Positions 8,683-17,962 of a stretch of DNA of 64,000 nt are shown here, in pieces. The stretch covers positions 1 through 64,000 of the forward strand of contig NZ_JNVM01000010.1 of the NCBI RefSeq assembly GCF_000722545.1, given 5' to 3'. The position numbers were made by a program, and so were the translations under genes. The stretch comes from Paenibacillus tyrphae (GTDB lineage Bacteria > Bacillota > Bacilli > Paenibacillales > NBRC-103111). Position 1 is the stretch's first letter, and the number at the start of each line of letters is the position of its first letter. The notes below the pieces were generated by a model that saw only the letters and a list, made by a program, of their open reading frames with translations, made no database searches and was not told the origin of the DNA.

Positions 8683-9540
8683 TCAGGCTTTGCCTTCCGC
8701 CATCGCTCGTTCGCTTGTCGGTTGCGGCATCGGCTGTGGAAGAGCCGCTTCTCGGTTGAGCTCCGCTTTTTCTTTGCTTCTCAGATACGCTATCCAATAG
8801 GCGGTGGCGACGAAGACGCTGCCTCCGACGGCATTGCCGAGAAAGACGGGGACAAAGTTGCCCAAGTATTCCCACCAGGTATAGTGCCCCGCAAAGATTG
8901 CGGCAGGAATCAGGAACATGTTTGCGACGACGTGTTGGAAGCCGACGGCGACGAAGGTCATCGTCGGGAACCAGATGCCGAGCATTTTGCCTCCGACGTC
9001 GTCTGCGCCGTAAGCGAGCCAGACGGCCAAGGCGACGAGCCAGTTGCAGCCGATCCCCGAAATAAAGGCTTGCAGGAAGCTCTCGTCAAGCTTGGCGCCC
9101 GCCACCTTGACCAGTTTGGACAAGTACGGCTCCGCTTCCGTCAAGCCGACAACGTGACCGAACAGGTAGGCGACAAAGAGCGCCCCGGCAAAGTTGGACA
9201 GCGTAATCAGCAGCCAATTGACGGTGAGCTGCTTCGTCGTTATTTTACCTTGGAGCCGTGCGAGCGGCACCGCCATCATATTTCCGGTCAACAGCTCGCC
9301 CCCGGCAATAATGGTGAGGATCAGGCCAATGGGGAACAACGCCGCGCCCAGAAAGGAGCCAAGCCCACTCCAAGCCGCAGGAACGCTCGCAGCTACTCTC
9401 AGATATAGAAGAAAGCCCAGGGCGATAAAAGCCCCTGCCAAAAAGCCCAGCGTACAAGCTTGCAGCGGATGCATATTCGCTTTCTTCTCGCCCATGGCTG
9501 CGGTAATATGCGCAATTTCTTCCGGTTTGCGATACGACAT
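8683..9540 (-). CDS. formate/nitrite transporter (FNT) family channel
   Basis: A 285-residue membrane protein of the FocA/NirC/YwcJ family. It has the typical N-terminus (YRKPEEIAHI), the first helix LGFLAGAFIALGF, a GGELLTGNMM segment, and the late GFQHVVANMF motif carrying the conserved pore histidine. FNT channels are pentamers moving formate, nitrite or similar anions. The ATG at 9540 is chosen because family homology starts there; two in-frame ATGs upstream would add unrelated residues. An FNR/CRP-type palindrome lies 27-44 bp upstream, which fits oxygen control. The substrate cannot be decided from sequence. Confidence 0.9.
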   Translation of the reverse strand: MSYRKPEEIAHITAAMGEKKANMHPLQACTLGFLAGAFIALGFLLYLRVAASVPAAWSGLGSFLGAALFPIGLILTIIAGGELLTGNMMAVPLARLQGKITTKQLTVNWLLITLSNFAGALFVAYLFGHVVGLTEAEPYLSKLVKVAGAKLDESFLQAFISGIGCNWLVALAVWLAYGADDVGGKMLGIWFPTMTFVAVGFQHVVANMFLIPAAIFAGHYTWWEYLGNFVPVFLGNAVGGSVFVATAYWIAYLRSKEKAELNREAALPQPMPQPTSERAMAEGKA

Positions 9541-9566
9541 GTCGTGACACGACCTTTCCATTCTAT

Positions 9567-9584
9567 TTGTGAAAATATTCACAA
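9567..9584. promoter_or_regulatory. FNR/CRP-type operator
   Basis: TTGTGA-AAATAT-TCACAA matches the TGTGA-N6-TCACA consensus of Bacillus Fnr (and CRP-like regulators) perfectly on both arms. It lies just upstream of the FNT channel gene, about 27 bp before its start codon. That is closer than the usual -41.5 activator position, unless the transcript is nearly leaderless or the start is further in. It could also act as a repressor site. Confidence 0.65.
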
Positions 9585-9731
9585 TCAATGATGTGCTAAC
9601 GCCCAGTTTCTACTGTCGTCTTATTTTACCGCAAAAAAAGGGGAACGAAAGTGGTATTTATCACATTCGCGTTGGATGGTCTGCACAGACAGCGCGGTTC
9701 CGGAAATAACGGATGAACCCTTAAAAAGTAT

Positions 9732-9759
9732 TTGGAAATTCGACGAAATATGGTAAAAT
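9732..9759 (+). promoter_or_regulatory. candidate sigma-A promoter of the NRPS gene
   Basis: TTGGAA, 16 bases, then TAAAAT, in an AT-rich stretch. It is the best sigma-A-like pair in the gap and would give a leader of about 225 nt carrying the hairpins at 9827-9956. Confidence 0.45.
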
Positions 9760-9826
9760 ATAACTGCATACGCAATATTATTTAACGATTCGACATGAAT
9801 CGATAGTTCAACGAATTGAATAAAAA

Positions 9827-9956
9827 GGGCTCCGTCACTTCATTGCAGGGGGAGCCATGGAGGGGCCGTATGCGTCAACGCACGGGCCTGACGGTTGCAG
9901 GGAACGCCTTCGTTTTGAACAGCAACTCGTTTCGGATTTGGAACGGGTTGCTTTTT
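9827..9956 (+). promoter_or_regulatory. structured 5' leader with terminator hairpin, candidate attenuator or riboswitch
   Basis: There are three successive stems: GGCTCC/GGAGCC (9828-9856); a GGCCGTATGCGT/ACGCACGGGCC imperfect stem (about 9862-9888); and an 11-bp stem with one G-U pair, AGCAACTCGTT/AACGGGTTGCT (9921-9952), followed by TTTTTG. The last is a good intrinsic terminator only 38 bp before the NRPS start codon, with no room for another promoter after it. Readthrough must therefore be permitted under some condition. No T-box, SAM, THF or c-di-GMP motif was recognised. Function is inferred from layout. Confidence 0.5.
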
Positions 9957-9994
9957 GTCTTCATAACCAATTGAATTCGGGAGGTAGAAAGAGG

Positions 9995-12900
9995 ATGTCA
10001 CAGAAATTGGATGAAGGGACGATCAGCGTTGTTGACCGCTGGATAACGGAGATGCAGGACGCGGAGGAAGCAACCGTTCTCCGTTTGGATCACGGTCCGG
10101 CGGGCGACCCGGATGCGTATCGGACACTTAATCACACGTTCGAAAATGCGCCGTCCGATCGCTTGCGCCAGCTTTGCGGCATGCGCAGGGTTCAAGTAAG
10201 CACGGTGCTTTATACGGCGTGGGCCGTATTGCTGCAGCGCTATTTGCGTACCGAAGAGGTGCGGTTTGCAGCGGTCGCGCCCGAGGAGGAGCGGATCATC
10301 CTCGCCCGAATTGCAGGCGCGGCTTCGCTGCCGCTCGAATCGCTGATCTCCCGGGCGGAGGATACGCTGGCCCAAGGCAAGGCTTACGCGCTTACAAGCA
10401 GCGAGCTTCGCGATCTGAGTAGGTCCGCCTCGCCGCAGCTTCCTTTCAATACGGCCGCAGCCGTGGAAGCTCCCGGCGCCGTCCGGGCGTGGCCCGTCAT
10501 TCCGGGGTGTGACCTCATGATCCGCTTCGTGCTTTCGGACGTTCTCGAAGTCCGCGCGGAGTACAAGCCTGGCGCCTTTCAGACGCCGACGATCCGTAGG
10601 CTGCTGGGGCATTTGGAAAATATCGTCATGACCTGGGTCGAATCTCCCCATACGCCTGTCGGCCGCATCGCTTTGCTGAGCCAAGACGAGAGAGAGCAGC
10701 TGCTGGTTGGGTTCAATCAAACGGATGCGCCTTTTTCTTCGGATACGACCATACATCGGCTGTTCGCGGAGCAGGCGCGGCGTACGCCGGATCGCCCCGC
10801 GATCGTCAACGGGACCGACTGCTTGACTTACCGGCAGCTTGACGAACAATCGAACCGGATGGCCAGAATGCTAATGGAATGCGGTATACGCGCCAATACC
10901 CTTGTGGCCGTCATGACCCACCCCACGCTGTCGATGTTCGCCGGTATTCTGGCGGTGCTGAAAGCGGGCGCGGCGTATGTGCCGATCGATCCGAATTATC
11001 CGCCGGACCGCATACGCTACATTTTGGAGGATAGCGGAGCGAGGATGCTGCTCACGGAGGGGCAGTCGGAGCTTCCATTTGCCTTTAATGGACAGACTGT
11101 CGATCTCGCGGACCTGTGGATGCATGACGGGGATTCGTCCCCTTTGCCGGAGCTTGCGGAATCGTCCGACTTGGCTTATGTCATCTATACGTCCGGCTCC
11201 ACCGGGCAGCCGAAGGGCACGCTGATCGAGCACCGGTCGCTGGTCAATTTTTGCGAATGGCATTGCTCGCATTTTCAGGTCACGATGGAGGACGTCAGCA
11301 GCAAATATTGCAGTGTCGGGTTCGACGCCTCGATTTTGGAGATTTTTCCTTATCTTATTTCCGGGGCGGCGGTTCATGTCATTCCCGAGCACATCCGGCT
11401 GGATGCTGCAGAGCTGAACGAGTATTTCAACCGACATGGCATTACCGTCAGCTTCTTGCCGACCCAACTTGGCGAGCAGTTTATGGAGCTTCCCAATCGC
11501 TCGCTCCGTGTGCTGATGACGGGCGGAGAGAAGCTGAAGACATTCCACCCGCAAAGCTATCTCATTTACAACGTATACGGGCCTACCGAAAATACGGTTT
11601 TCACCACGACGCAGCTAGTTACGGCGCACTCGGATAACATTCCGATCGGGAAGCCGCTGAACAATGTTCGGCTGTATATTTTGGATGCCTGCGGCCAGCC
11701 TCAGCCAGTTGGGGTTCCCGGGGAGTTATGCATTTCCGGCATCGGTCTGGCCCGAGGATATTTGAACCGACCGCAGCTGACGGAGGAGAAATTCGTCGCC
11801 CATCCGTTCTGCGAGGGAGAGCGGCTGTACCGGACGGGGGACTTGGCCCGGTGGCTGCCCGACGGGTCCGTCGAATACGTGGGACGCCTCGATCATCAGG
11901 TGAAAATACGCGGTTTCCGGGTCGAAATGGGCGAAATCGAGCATCGGCTCCGGCTGCACGACCGGGTGCTCGATTGTATCGTGATCGCGCGCGAAGACGA
12001 TGCCGGCCGTGCGTACCTATGCGCCTATGTCGTATCCGAAGAGCCTCTCGCCCGCAGTGAGCTGTCGTCGTTTCTGGCGGAGCAGCTGCCGGATTACATG
12101 GTTCCGTCCTGGTTCGTCATGCTTCCGAGGCTGCCTGTGAATGCGAATGGTAAGGTCGACCGGCGTGCGCTGCCCGAACCCGAGCGAGAGGCGGAGTCGG
12201 CTTCTTACGCGCCTCCGGCCGGCGAGACGGAACGGGGACTGGTGGAGCTGTGGAAGGAACTGCTCGGCTTGCGGACGGTCAGCGTTCATGACCGCTTCTT
12301 CGACGCCGGAGGCCATTCGCTGCATGTCGCCGTCCTGCGCGGACAGATTGAACGGTCCTTCGGTGTCCGGCTGTCGATTGCGGAGTTGTTCGAGCATGCG
12401 ACCATCCGTAAGCAAGCGGAGCGGATCGGTCAAGCGGGTAAACCGACCGGAGGCGGTCAGGCGATTGAAAAGGCGCCCGAGCGGGAGCATTATCCCCTTC
12501 ATCCGGCGCAAAGGCGGCTCTTCTTCATCGGGCAGATGGAGCAGGCCGGGACGGCCTATAACATTCCGCTGTTGTTCAAGATCGAAGGGAGCATCGATCG
12601 GCGGCGGATGGAGCGGGCTTTCGAGCGTATGATCGAGCGGCACGAACCGCTCCGTACGGCTTTTGCATGGGTGGACGGGGAGCTCGCGCAGACCGTTTGG
12701 CCCCGCGTGGCGTTTCAAATGCATTTTCATGCGGCGGCGGAAGAAGAAACGGAGCGGCTGATGTCCGCGTTCGTCGTTCCCTTCGACCTCGGGAAGGCGC
12801 CGTTATTCCGGGCCGGGCTTATTAGCTGCTCCGAGGGGCTTCATTATCTGATGCTGGATTTCCACCATATTATTGTGGACGGCGTCTCGATGCATGTGTT

Positions 12901-15900
12901 TTTCGAGGAATGGAGCCGATTATACCGGGGGGAGGAGCTGCCTCGCCCGGAGATCCAATTCAAAGATTACGCCTTCTGGCTGAACGGCCGCAAATCGGAG
13001 GAGGAGGCGGAGCAGCGCGAGTATTGGATGGCGGCCTTGTCCGGGGAGCTCCCAGTCCTGCAGCTGCCGACCGACAAGGAAAGACCGATCTTCCAAAGCT
13101 TCCGGGGCGACACTTACCTGCTTCGGCTGGATACCGGTTTGACCGAACGCTTGAAGCAGTTTGCTCTTCGGACGGACACCACTATGTACATGATCCTGCT
13201 TGCCGCTTACAAGGTGCTGCTTGCCCGGTATTCCGGCCAGGAGGACATCATCGTCGGTGTTCCCGTCGCCAGCCGCCCGCAAGCCGACTTGCAATCGTTG
13301 ATCGGCATGTTCGTCAACACGATGCCGATCCGTAGCTTCCCGGAGCGAATGATGACGTTCGCCGAATATTTGCAGGAGCTGAAGTCGATCCTGCTAACCG
13401 CCTTCGAGCATCAGGACTACGATCTGGAGCGGCAGGTGCAGTCGCTGCGCATTCCCCGAGTGCCGGGGCACAGCCCGCTGTTTGATACGATGTTCGTCAT
13501 GCAAAATACGGGCCGCACGACGACGCCGTCGATCGAAGGGAGCCGAATCACCGTTCAGCGGTACGTGGACCCGATCTCCAAGTACGATCTTATGCTTGAT
13601 GCGACGGAAACGGAAGAGACGCTCCGGATCGATTTCCAATACTGCACCGATCTGTTCGTGCGGGATACGGTCGAGCGGCTGGCGAGCCAGTATGTTCAGA
13701 TTTTGGAAGATGCGTTGGCTTCGGAGGAAAAGCGGCTGTCCGAGCTGCGATTGCTTTCGGAAGCGGAACTCAAGGAGCAGGTGGAGGGGCGGAATCAAAC
13801 CGAATCCGCATACGACCGCGAATTGACGATTCACGGATGGTTTGAGGAGCAAGTGCGGCAGACGCCGGACCGGCCGGCTGTCGTATTCGGGGACGAAGCG
13901 CTCACTTACCGGCAGTTGAACGACCGGGCGAACCGGCTGGCGGCTGCCTTGATTCGCCACGGCGTGCAGCCGGAGCAGCTTGTCGGCCTGATGACCGAGC
14001 GGTCTCCGGACATGATTGTCGGTCTGCTTGGCATTTTGAAGGCGGGAGGGGCTTACCTTCCGATCGATCCGGATTATCCCGCCGACCGTATAAAATATAT
14101 GCTGGACAACAGCCGGGCCCGTCTCTTGCTGACACAGATGCACTTGGCGGACCGGGTCGAGTTTGACGGCATGAAGCTGTGCCTGGATACGGATGCCGCC
14201 TACGAGGAAGCGACAGATAATCCTCCTCCTCGCAGCCGTGCGAGCCATTTGCTGTACGTGATTTATACGTCGGGAACGACCGGCAAGCCGAAGGGCGTCA
14301 TGATCGAGCACCGCAATATGGTCAATCTGCTTCACCATCAGTTTCGGCATACGAACGTTGATTACAGTGGCAGCGTGCTGCAATTTACGACGCTCAGCTT
14401 CGACGTAAGCTCGCAGGAGATATGGTCCGCTCTGCTGGCAGGGGGCACCTTGCATCTCGTGACGAACGAAACCCGGCGAAGCCCGGACAAGCTGCTGCGG
14501 CTCATCGAAGAACGCCAGATTCACGTCTTGTTCATGCCCGTCTCGTACTTGAAGCTCATCCTGAACGAGAGCGCGTACGCGGACAAGCTTCCGGCGTCGG
14601 TGCGCCATATTATAACGGCTGGAGAGCCGTTGGCCGTCCCGGACAAATTCAAGGAGCATCTGCGACGACATCAAGTGTTTCTACACAATCATTACGGCCC
14701 GTCGGAGACCCATGTTGCGACGGCTTATACGATCGACCCGAACAGCCCGATCCCGGAGCTTCCGCCGATCGGAAGGCCGATTGCGAACACGCGCATCTAC
14801 CTGTTGAACGACCGGTTACAGGTTCAGCCTTCCGGCGTGCCGGGAGAGCTGTACATCGCGGGGGATGGCGTCGGCAGAGGGTATTTCAACGACGAGCGCC
14901 TGACGGCGGAGAAATTCGTGCCCGACCCGTTCGCCGGGGAGGGACGCATGTACAAGACAGGCGACCTCGCGCGCTGGACGCCGGAGGGCACGCTGGAATT
15001 TTTGGGCCGCCTGGACCATCAGGTGAAAATCCGGGGGTTTCGGATCGAGCTCGGAGAGATTGAAAACGCGCTGCTTAGCCATCCTTCGATCCGGGAAGCG
15101 GTCGTGGTCGCCCGGGAGGACGGCAGCGGCGGCAAGGAGTTGTGCGCTTACTTCGCCGTTACGGAAGAGCTCCCGGTTATGGCCGTCAGGGAACACTTGT
15201 CCAAGGCGCTGCCGGAGTATATGCTGCCTTCGTATTTCGTCCCGTTAAAAAGCATGCCGCTCACGCCCAACGGCAAAATCGACCGCAGGGCGCTGCCCGA
15301 GCCCGATCCGGGCGAGCGTACGGCGGCCAAGCGCGACCGCGTCGCCCCGCGTACGGACATCGAAAGGAAGATCGCGGCCGTATGGGAGCAGCTGCTGAAC
15401 GTTAGCGGCATCGGCATTCACGACAATTTCTTCGAGCTCGGCGGACATTCGCTGAAGGCGGCTGCGATGACCGCAAGGCTCCAGCAGGACTTGGACATCG
15501 GGGTCAACGATGTCTTCGAGCACCAGACGATTGCGACTTTGTCCGCCAAGGTAAAGCCGAAGACAAACTACTTGGCCGCCAAGCTGGAGCAGCTGAAGAC
15601 AGCCCGCCGTGGCGAGCCGACGGAACGATTCGATGAGGAAATCGCCGCATACCGGACGAGAAACGAACGGTACGCCCGGCTCGACCTGACGCGGGACAGC
15701 GGGTACAGCGACATTTTGCTGACGGGAGCCACCGGGTATTTGGGCATCCATTTGCTGCGGGAGCTTTTAAGCAGAACTGCTGCTACGGTTCACGTTCTTG
15801 TGCGTGCGGCGACGGAGGCGGAAGCGCGGGAACGACTGCTTGCGAAGCTGGCTTTTTATTTCGCAGGCGATGCCGTGGAAGCGCAGCTTGACGGCCGTAT

Positions 15901-16810
15901 TCGGATTTACCGAGGAGATCTGTCGCAGGAAAGCTTGGGGCTCGCAGAGGAAGCGTATCTGGAGCTTGCGAGCACCGTCGACTGCATCGTGCATTCGGCG
16001 GCGACTGTGAAGCACTACGGCAGCTACTCGCACTTCGAAAGCCATAACATTGCTTCAACCGAGCGGCTGCTGGCGTTTGCCGGTACGCATCGGGCCAAAG
16101 ACGTGCATCATATTTCCACCCTGGGCGTCGCGACCGGACATATTCCGGGACAGGCTGCGGCTTATTTTACCGAGTACGATTTGGATTGGGGGCAGCAGTA
16201 TGAGAACTATTACGCCAAATCCAAGTTCGAAGCGGAGAAGCGGGTCGTTCAGGCGCGGGCCCAAGGGCTCCGCACAAGCATTTACCGGATAGGGAACCTT
16301 GTCTTTCAATCGGATACGGGCAAGTTCCAGCAAAACATCGAGGAAAACGCCTTTTACGCTACGCTCAAGTCGTTTGTCCGACTCGGCATGGTGCCCCAAC
16401 TGGAGGCCGATATCGATTTTTCCTGCGTCGATCGGGTCAGCCAAGCGATCGTTCTACTGATGAAGCCCGCTGCACTGCGGGACCAAATCTTCCATTTGTA
16501 CAACCCGCACTACGAGAGTATGCACCGTGTATTGGCGGATGGCCGTCCGGGAGGGAAAATGGCGTCAGGGACGCTCGACGAGTTCATCGATTACATGAAA
16601 AGCAGGTACGAAGAAGGCTTTTGCCGGGAGGAGATTGAGAGCCTGATGCTTCATTACGGCTGGCTGGAGCAGCAGGAGCAGACCCGGTTTACGCTCGCTT
16701 CGGAGAAAACCGTCCTGCTGCTGAAGAAGCTCGGCTTCGAATGGCGGGCGATCAGCGATAAGCAGATGGACGATATGCTGCGATACTGCCGGGAAGTCGG
16801 ATTTATTTAA
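9995..16810 (+). CDS. dimodular NRPS with terminal thioester reductase (half-C)-A-T-C-A-T-R
   Basis: 2271 residues; the ATG at 9995 has GGGAGG and AAAGAGG upstream. Residues about 1-230 match only the second half of a condensation domain and lack HHxxxDG. A1 spans about 240-720 (core YTSGSTGQPKG), with T1 Ser775 in GGHS. The C domain has its active site HHIIVDG at 957-963. A2 spans about 1270-1770 (YTSGTTGKPKG), with T2 Ser1819. A reductase follows with GATGYLG at 1911-1917 and a YxxxK pair. Specificity residues read against GrsA are DALFMGVVFK for A1 (aliphatic-like) and DVQFIAHVAK for A2, close to known proline codes. Reductive release should give a dipeptide aldehyde, which can cyclise to an imine as in the same-architecture aureusimine synthetase AusA. 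No phosphopantetheinyl transferase or tailoring gene is adjacent. Confidence 0.92.
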   Translation: MSQKLDEGTISVVDRWITEMQDAEEATVLRLDHGPAGDPDAYRTLNHTFENAPSDRLRQLCGMRRVQVSTVLYTAWAVLLQRYLRTEEVRFAAVAPEEERIILARIAGAASLPLESLISRAEDTLAQGKAYALTSSELRDLSRSASPQLPFNTAAAVEAPGAVRAWPVIPGCDLMIRFVLSDVLEVRAEYKPGAFQTPTIRRLLGHLENIVMTWVESPHTPVGRIALLSQDEREQLLVGFNQTDAPFSSDTTIHRLFAEQARRTPDRPAIVNGTDCLTYRQLDEQSNRMARMLMECGIRANTLVAVMTHPTLSMFAGILAVLKAGAAYVPIDPNYPPDRIRYILEDSGARMLLTEGQSELPFAFNGQTVDLADLWMHDGDSSPLPELAESSDLAYVIYTSGSTGQPKGTLIEHRSLVNFCEWHCSHFQVTMEDVSSKYCSVGFDASILEIFPYLISGAAVHVIPEHIRLDAAELNEYFNRHGITVSFLPTQLGEQFMELPNRSLRVLMTGGEKLKTFHPQSYLIYNVYGPTENTVFTTTQLVTAHSDNIPIGKPLNNVRLYILDACGQPQPVGVPGELCISGIGLARGYLNRPQLTEEKFVAHPFCEGERLYRTGDLARWLPDGSVEYVGRLDHQVKIRGFRVEMGEIEHRLRLHDRVLDCIVIAREDDAGRAYLCAYVVSEEPLARSELSSFLAEQLPDYMVPSWFVMLPRLPVNANGKVDRRALPEPEREAESASYAPPAGETERGLVELWKELLGLRTVSVHDRFFDAGGHSLHVAVLRGQIERSFGVRLSIAELFEHATIRKQAERIGQAGKPTGGGQAIEKAPEREHYPLHPAQRRLFFIGQMEQAGTAYNIPLLFKIEGSIDRRRMERAFERMIERHEPLRTAFAWVDGELAQTVWPRVAFQMHFHAAAEEETERLMSAFVVPFDLGKAPLFRAGLISCSEGLHYLMLDFHHIIVDGVSMHVFFEEWSRLYRGEELPRPEIQFKDYAFWLNGRKSEEEAEQREYWMAALSGELPVLQLPTDKERPIFQSFRGDTYLLRLDTGLTERLKQFALRTDTTMYMILLAAYKVLLARYSGQEDIIVGVPVASRPQADLQSLIGMFVNTMPIRSFPERMMTFAEYLQELKSILLTAFEHQDYDLERQVQSLRIPRVPGHSPLFDTMFVMQNTGRTTTPSIEGSRITVQRYVDPISKYDLMLDATETEETLRIDFQYCTDLFVRDTVERLASQYVQILEDALASEEKRLSELRLLSEAELKEQVEGRNQTESAYDRELTIHGWFEEQVRQTPDRPAVVFGDEALTYRQLNDRANRLAAALIRHGVQPEQLVGLMTERSPDMIVGLLGILKAGGAYLPIDPDYPADRIKYMLDNSRARLLLTQMHLADRVEFDGMKLCLDTDAAYEEATDNPPPRSRASHLLYVIYTSGTTGKPKGVMIEHRNMVNLLHHQFRHTNVDYSGSVLQFTTLSFDVSSQEIWSALLAGGTLHLVTNETRRSPDKLLRLIEERQIHVLFMPVSYLKLILNESAYADKLPASVRHIITAGEPLAVPDKFKEHLRRHQVFLHNHYGPSETHVATAYTIDPNSPIPELPPIGRPIANTRIYLLNDRLQVQPSGVPGELYIAGDGVGRGYFNDERLTAEKFVPDPFAGEGRMYKTGDLARWTPEGTLEFLGRLDHQVKIRGFRIELGEIENALLSHPSIREAVVVAREDGSGGKELCAYFAVTEELPVMAVREHLSKALPEYMLPSYFVPLKSMPLTPNGKIDRRALPEPDPGERTAAKRDRVAPRTDIERKIAAVWEQLLNVSGIGIHDNFFELGGHSLKAAAMTARLQQDLDIGVNDVFEHQTIATLSAKVKPKTNYLAAKLEQLKTARRGEPTERFDEEIAAYRTRNERYARLDLTRDSGYSDILLTGATGYLGIHLLRELLSRTAATVHVLVRAATEAEARERLLAKLAFYFAGDAVEAQLDGRIRIYRGDLSQESLGLAEEAYLELASTVDCIVHSAATVKHYGSYSHFESHNIASTERLLAFAGTHRAKDVHHISTLGVATGHIPGQAAAYFTEYDLDWGQQYENYYAKSKFEAEKRVVQARAQGLRTSIYRIGNLVFQSDTGKFQQNIEENAFYATLKSFVRLGMVPQLEADIDFSCVDRVSQAIVLLMKPAALRDQIFHLYNPHYESMHRVLADGRPGGKMASGTLDEFIDYMKSRYEEGFCREEIESLMLHYGWLEQQEQTRFTLASEKTVLLLKKLGFEWRAISDKQMDDMLRYCREVGFI

Positions 16811-16893
16811 GTTAGAAAAAGGGAGAGTCCGGACGAACGGAGAAATAGTATGTAGAAAGGCTATCATTCCTTAAAGATAAGGGAGGGAATACG

Positions 16894-17349
16894 ATGGAGA
16901 ATGCAGCGGAACGTTTAAAGCATTTGCTGCATGCGGTCCCGGAGCAGTTCGGCCGGATGTCCGAAGCGGAGGTATCCGAGCGGCCCATGCCCGATAAGTG
17001 GTCGCCAAAAGAAGCGCTTGGTCATTTATGCGATTCGGCTGTCAATAACCTTCCGAGATTTATTAAAATTCAATACGAAAAGCAGCCGTATGTCCTCGTC
17101 CCGTATGATCAGGACCAATGGGTGGCATTGCAGGATTATCAGAACACTCCGGCGGAAGAGATTCTGAATTTATGGTCCGGATTAAATAACTGGATTTTGA
17201 AGGCCATTGAAAAAATACCGGCGGAAAAGCTATCATTCCCATGTGTCACCGTCCATCAGGAAACGAAAAGCTTGCAATGGCTCATTGACGATTACGTGGA
17301 ACATATGGAATACCATCTGAACCGTCAAATTTTGAAGAACAACGTTTAA
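16894..17349 (+). CDS. DinB-like (DinB_2) four-helix protein
   Basis: A 151-residue all-helical protein of the DinB/YfiT superfamily, with WSPKEALGHLCDSA in the second helix and a C-terminal DDYVEHMEYHL that supplies the His pair of the metal site. Members bind a divalent metal, and some are thiol-dependent transferases; this one has no assigned substrate. It has a good GGGAGG site before ATG 16894 and follows the NRPS by 83 bp, so readthrough from the NRPS is possible, but a link in function is not indicated. Confidence 0.82.
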   Translation: MENAAERLKHLLHAVPEQFGRMSEAEVSERPMPDKWSPKEALGHLCDSAVNNLPRFIKIQYEKQPYVLVPYDQDQWVALQDYQNTPAEEILNLWSGLNNWILKAIEKIPAEKLSFPCVTVHQETKSLQWLIDDYVEHMEYHLNRQILKNNV

Positions 17350-17405
17350 TTGGCCGCTTATTTTGGCATCACTATAAAATAGGCTTAGCTGTTGGAGGTT
17401 TTGGA

Positions 17406-17579
17406 ATGAAACTGTATGTCATCCTCTCGTTCAATGAAGACGGGATGGAAAATGTGTATGTGGGCGAGGACGAGGAGAAAGCTCTCTCGTTCAAGCCGTC
17501 CGATTTTGAGGATTGCGACGCCCTGTTCGTCGAAGTGTGGGAAGACGGGGAGAAGATCGACGATTACCGTCTGGAGTAG
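17406..17579 (+). CDS. small acidic protein of unknown function (57 aa)
   Basis: A 57-residue ORF beginning MKLYVILSFNEDG, rich in Asp and Glu, with a predicted beta-beta-alpha-beta pattern (YVILSF, NVYVG, LFVEVWEDGEKI). TTGGAGGT lies 6-12 bases before ATG 17406. The codon pattern looks coding and the ORF is followed by a possible weak terminator. I do not recognise the family. The gene sits alone between the DinB-like and DUF3870 genes. Confidence 0.6.
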   Translation: MKLYVILSFNEDGMENVYVGEDEEKALSFKPSDFEDCDALFVEVWEDGEKIDDYRLE

Positions 17580-17825
17580 CGTGTGAAGCCAAAGTCGGTC
17601 ATTCGTATGGGATGGCCGGCTTGTTCTTTTACACCCTATCATCGCCGTATCATCGATAAATCATTGATAAAATTGTGAAATAAAGCTATTCAGACGCAGC
17701 GGAGTTTATTATAATAGAATTGGCAATGAGAATTTTCACGAAAGTTTAACAATTGTTCCAAAGCGTTCCTTAGATAAGCTTTGAGATCAAAAACGTAAGC
17801 GCATACAAAATAATTTTATTTCATG
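17580..17825. other. AT-rich intergenic region
   Basis: Begins with an imperfect AAGCC/GGCTT stem and a short T-rich tail (about 17586-17632), perhaps the terminator of the 57-residue gene. It then becomes markedly AT-rich, with several -10-like sequences, such as TATAAT near 17710, but no matching -35. No gene was recognised. Confidence 0.45.
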
Positions 17826-17854
17826 TTTACAAGATGTGAGTTTGTTGTTAGAAT
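17826..17854 (+). promoter_or_regulatory. sigma-A promoter of the DUF3870 gene
   Basis: TTTACA, exactly 17 bases, then TAGAAT, about 110 bp before the DUF3870 start codon and in the right orientation. Confidence 0.55.
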
Positions 17855-17962
17855 AAGTTACATAATTTTGCATTGTGCGTCTGAAGGCAGCAGGTCGTGG
17901 GAAGCTTCCCTTCCCTCATCCCTGTTCGTCCGGTCCAAGGACGCCGATTAAGGGAGACGAGT

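Noticed and set aside
9827-9956. T-box leader
   Set aside because: No AGGGTGG-type T-box sequence and no specifier stem; only a terminator and two other stems.
13394-14674. 426-residue minus-strand open frame inside the NRPS gene
   Set aside because: Antisense to well-conserved A2/C domain codons, Arg/His-rich composition and no ribosome-binding site; an effect of high GC.
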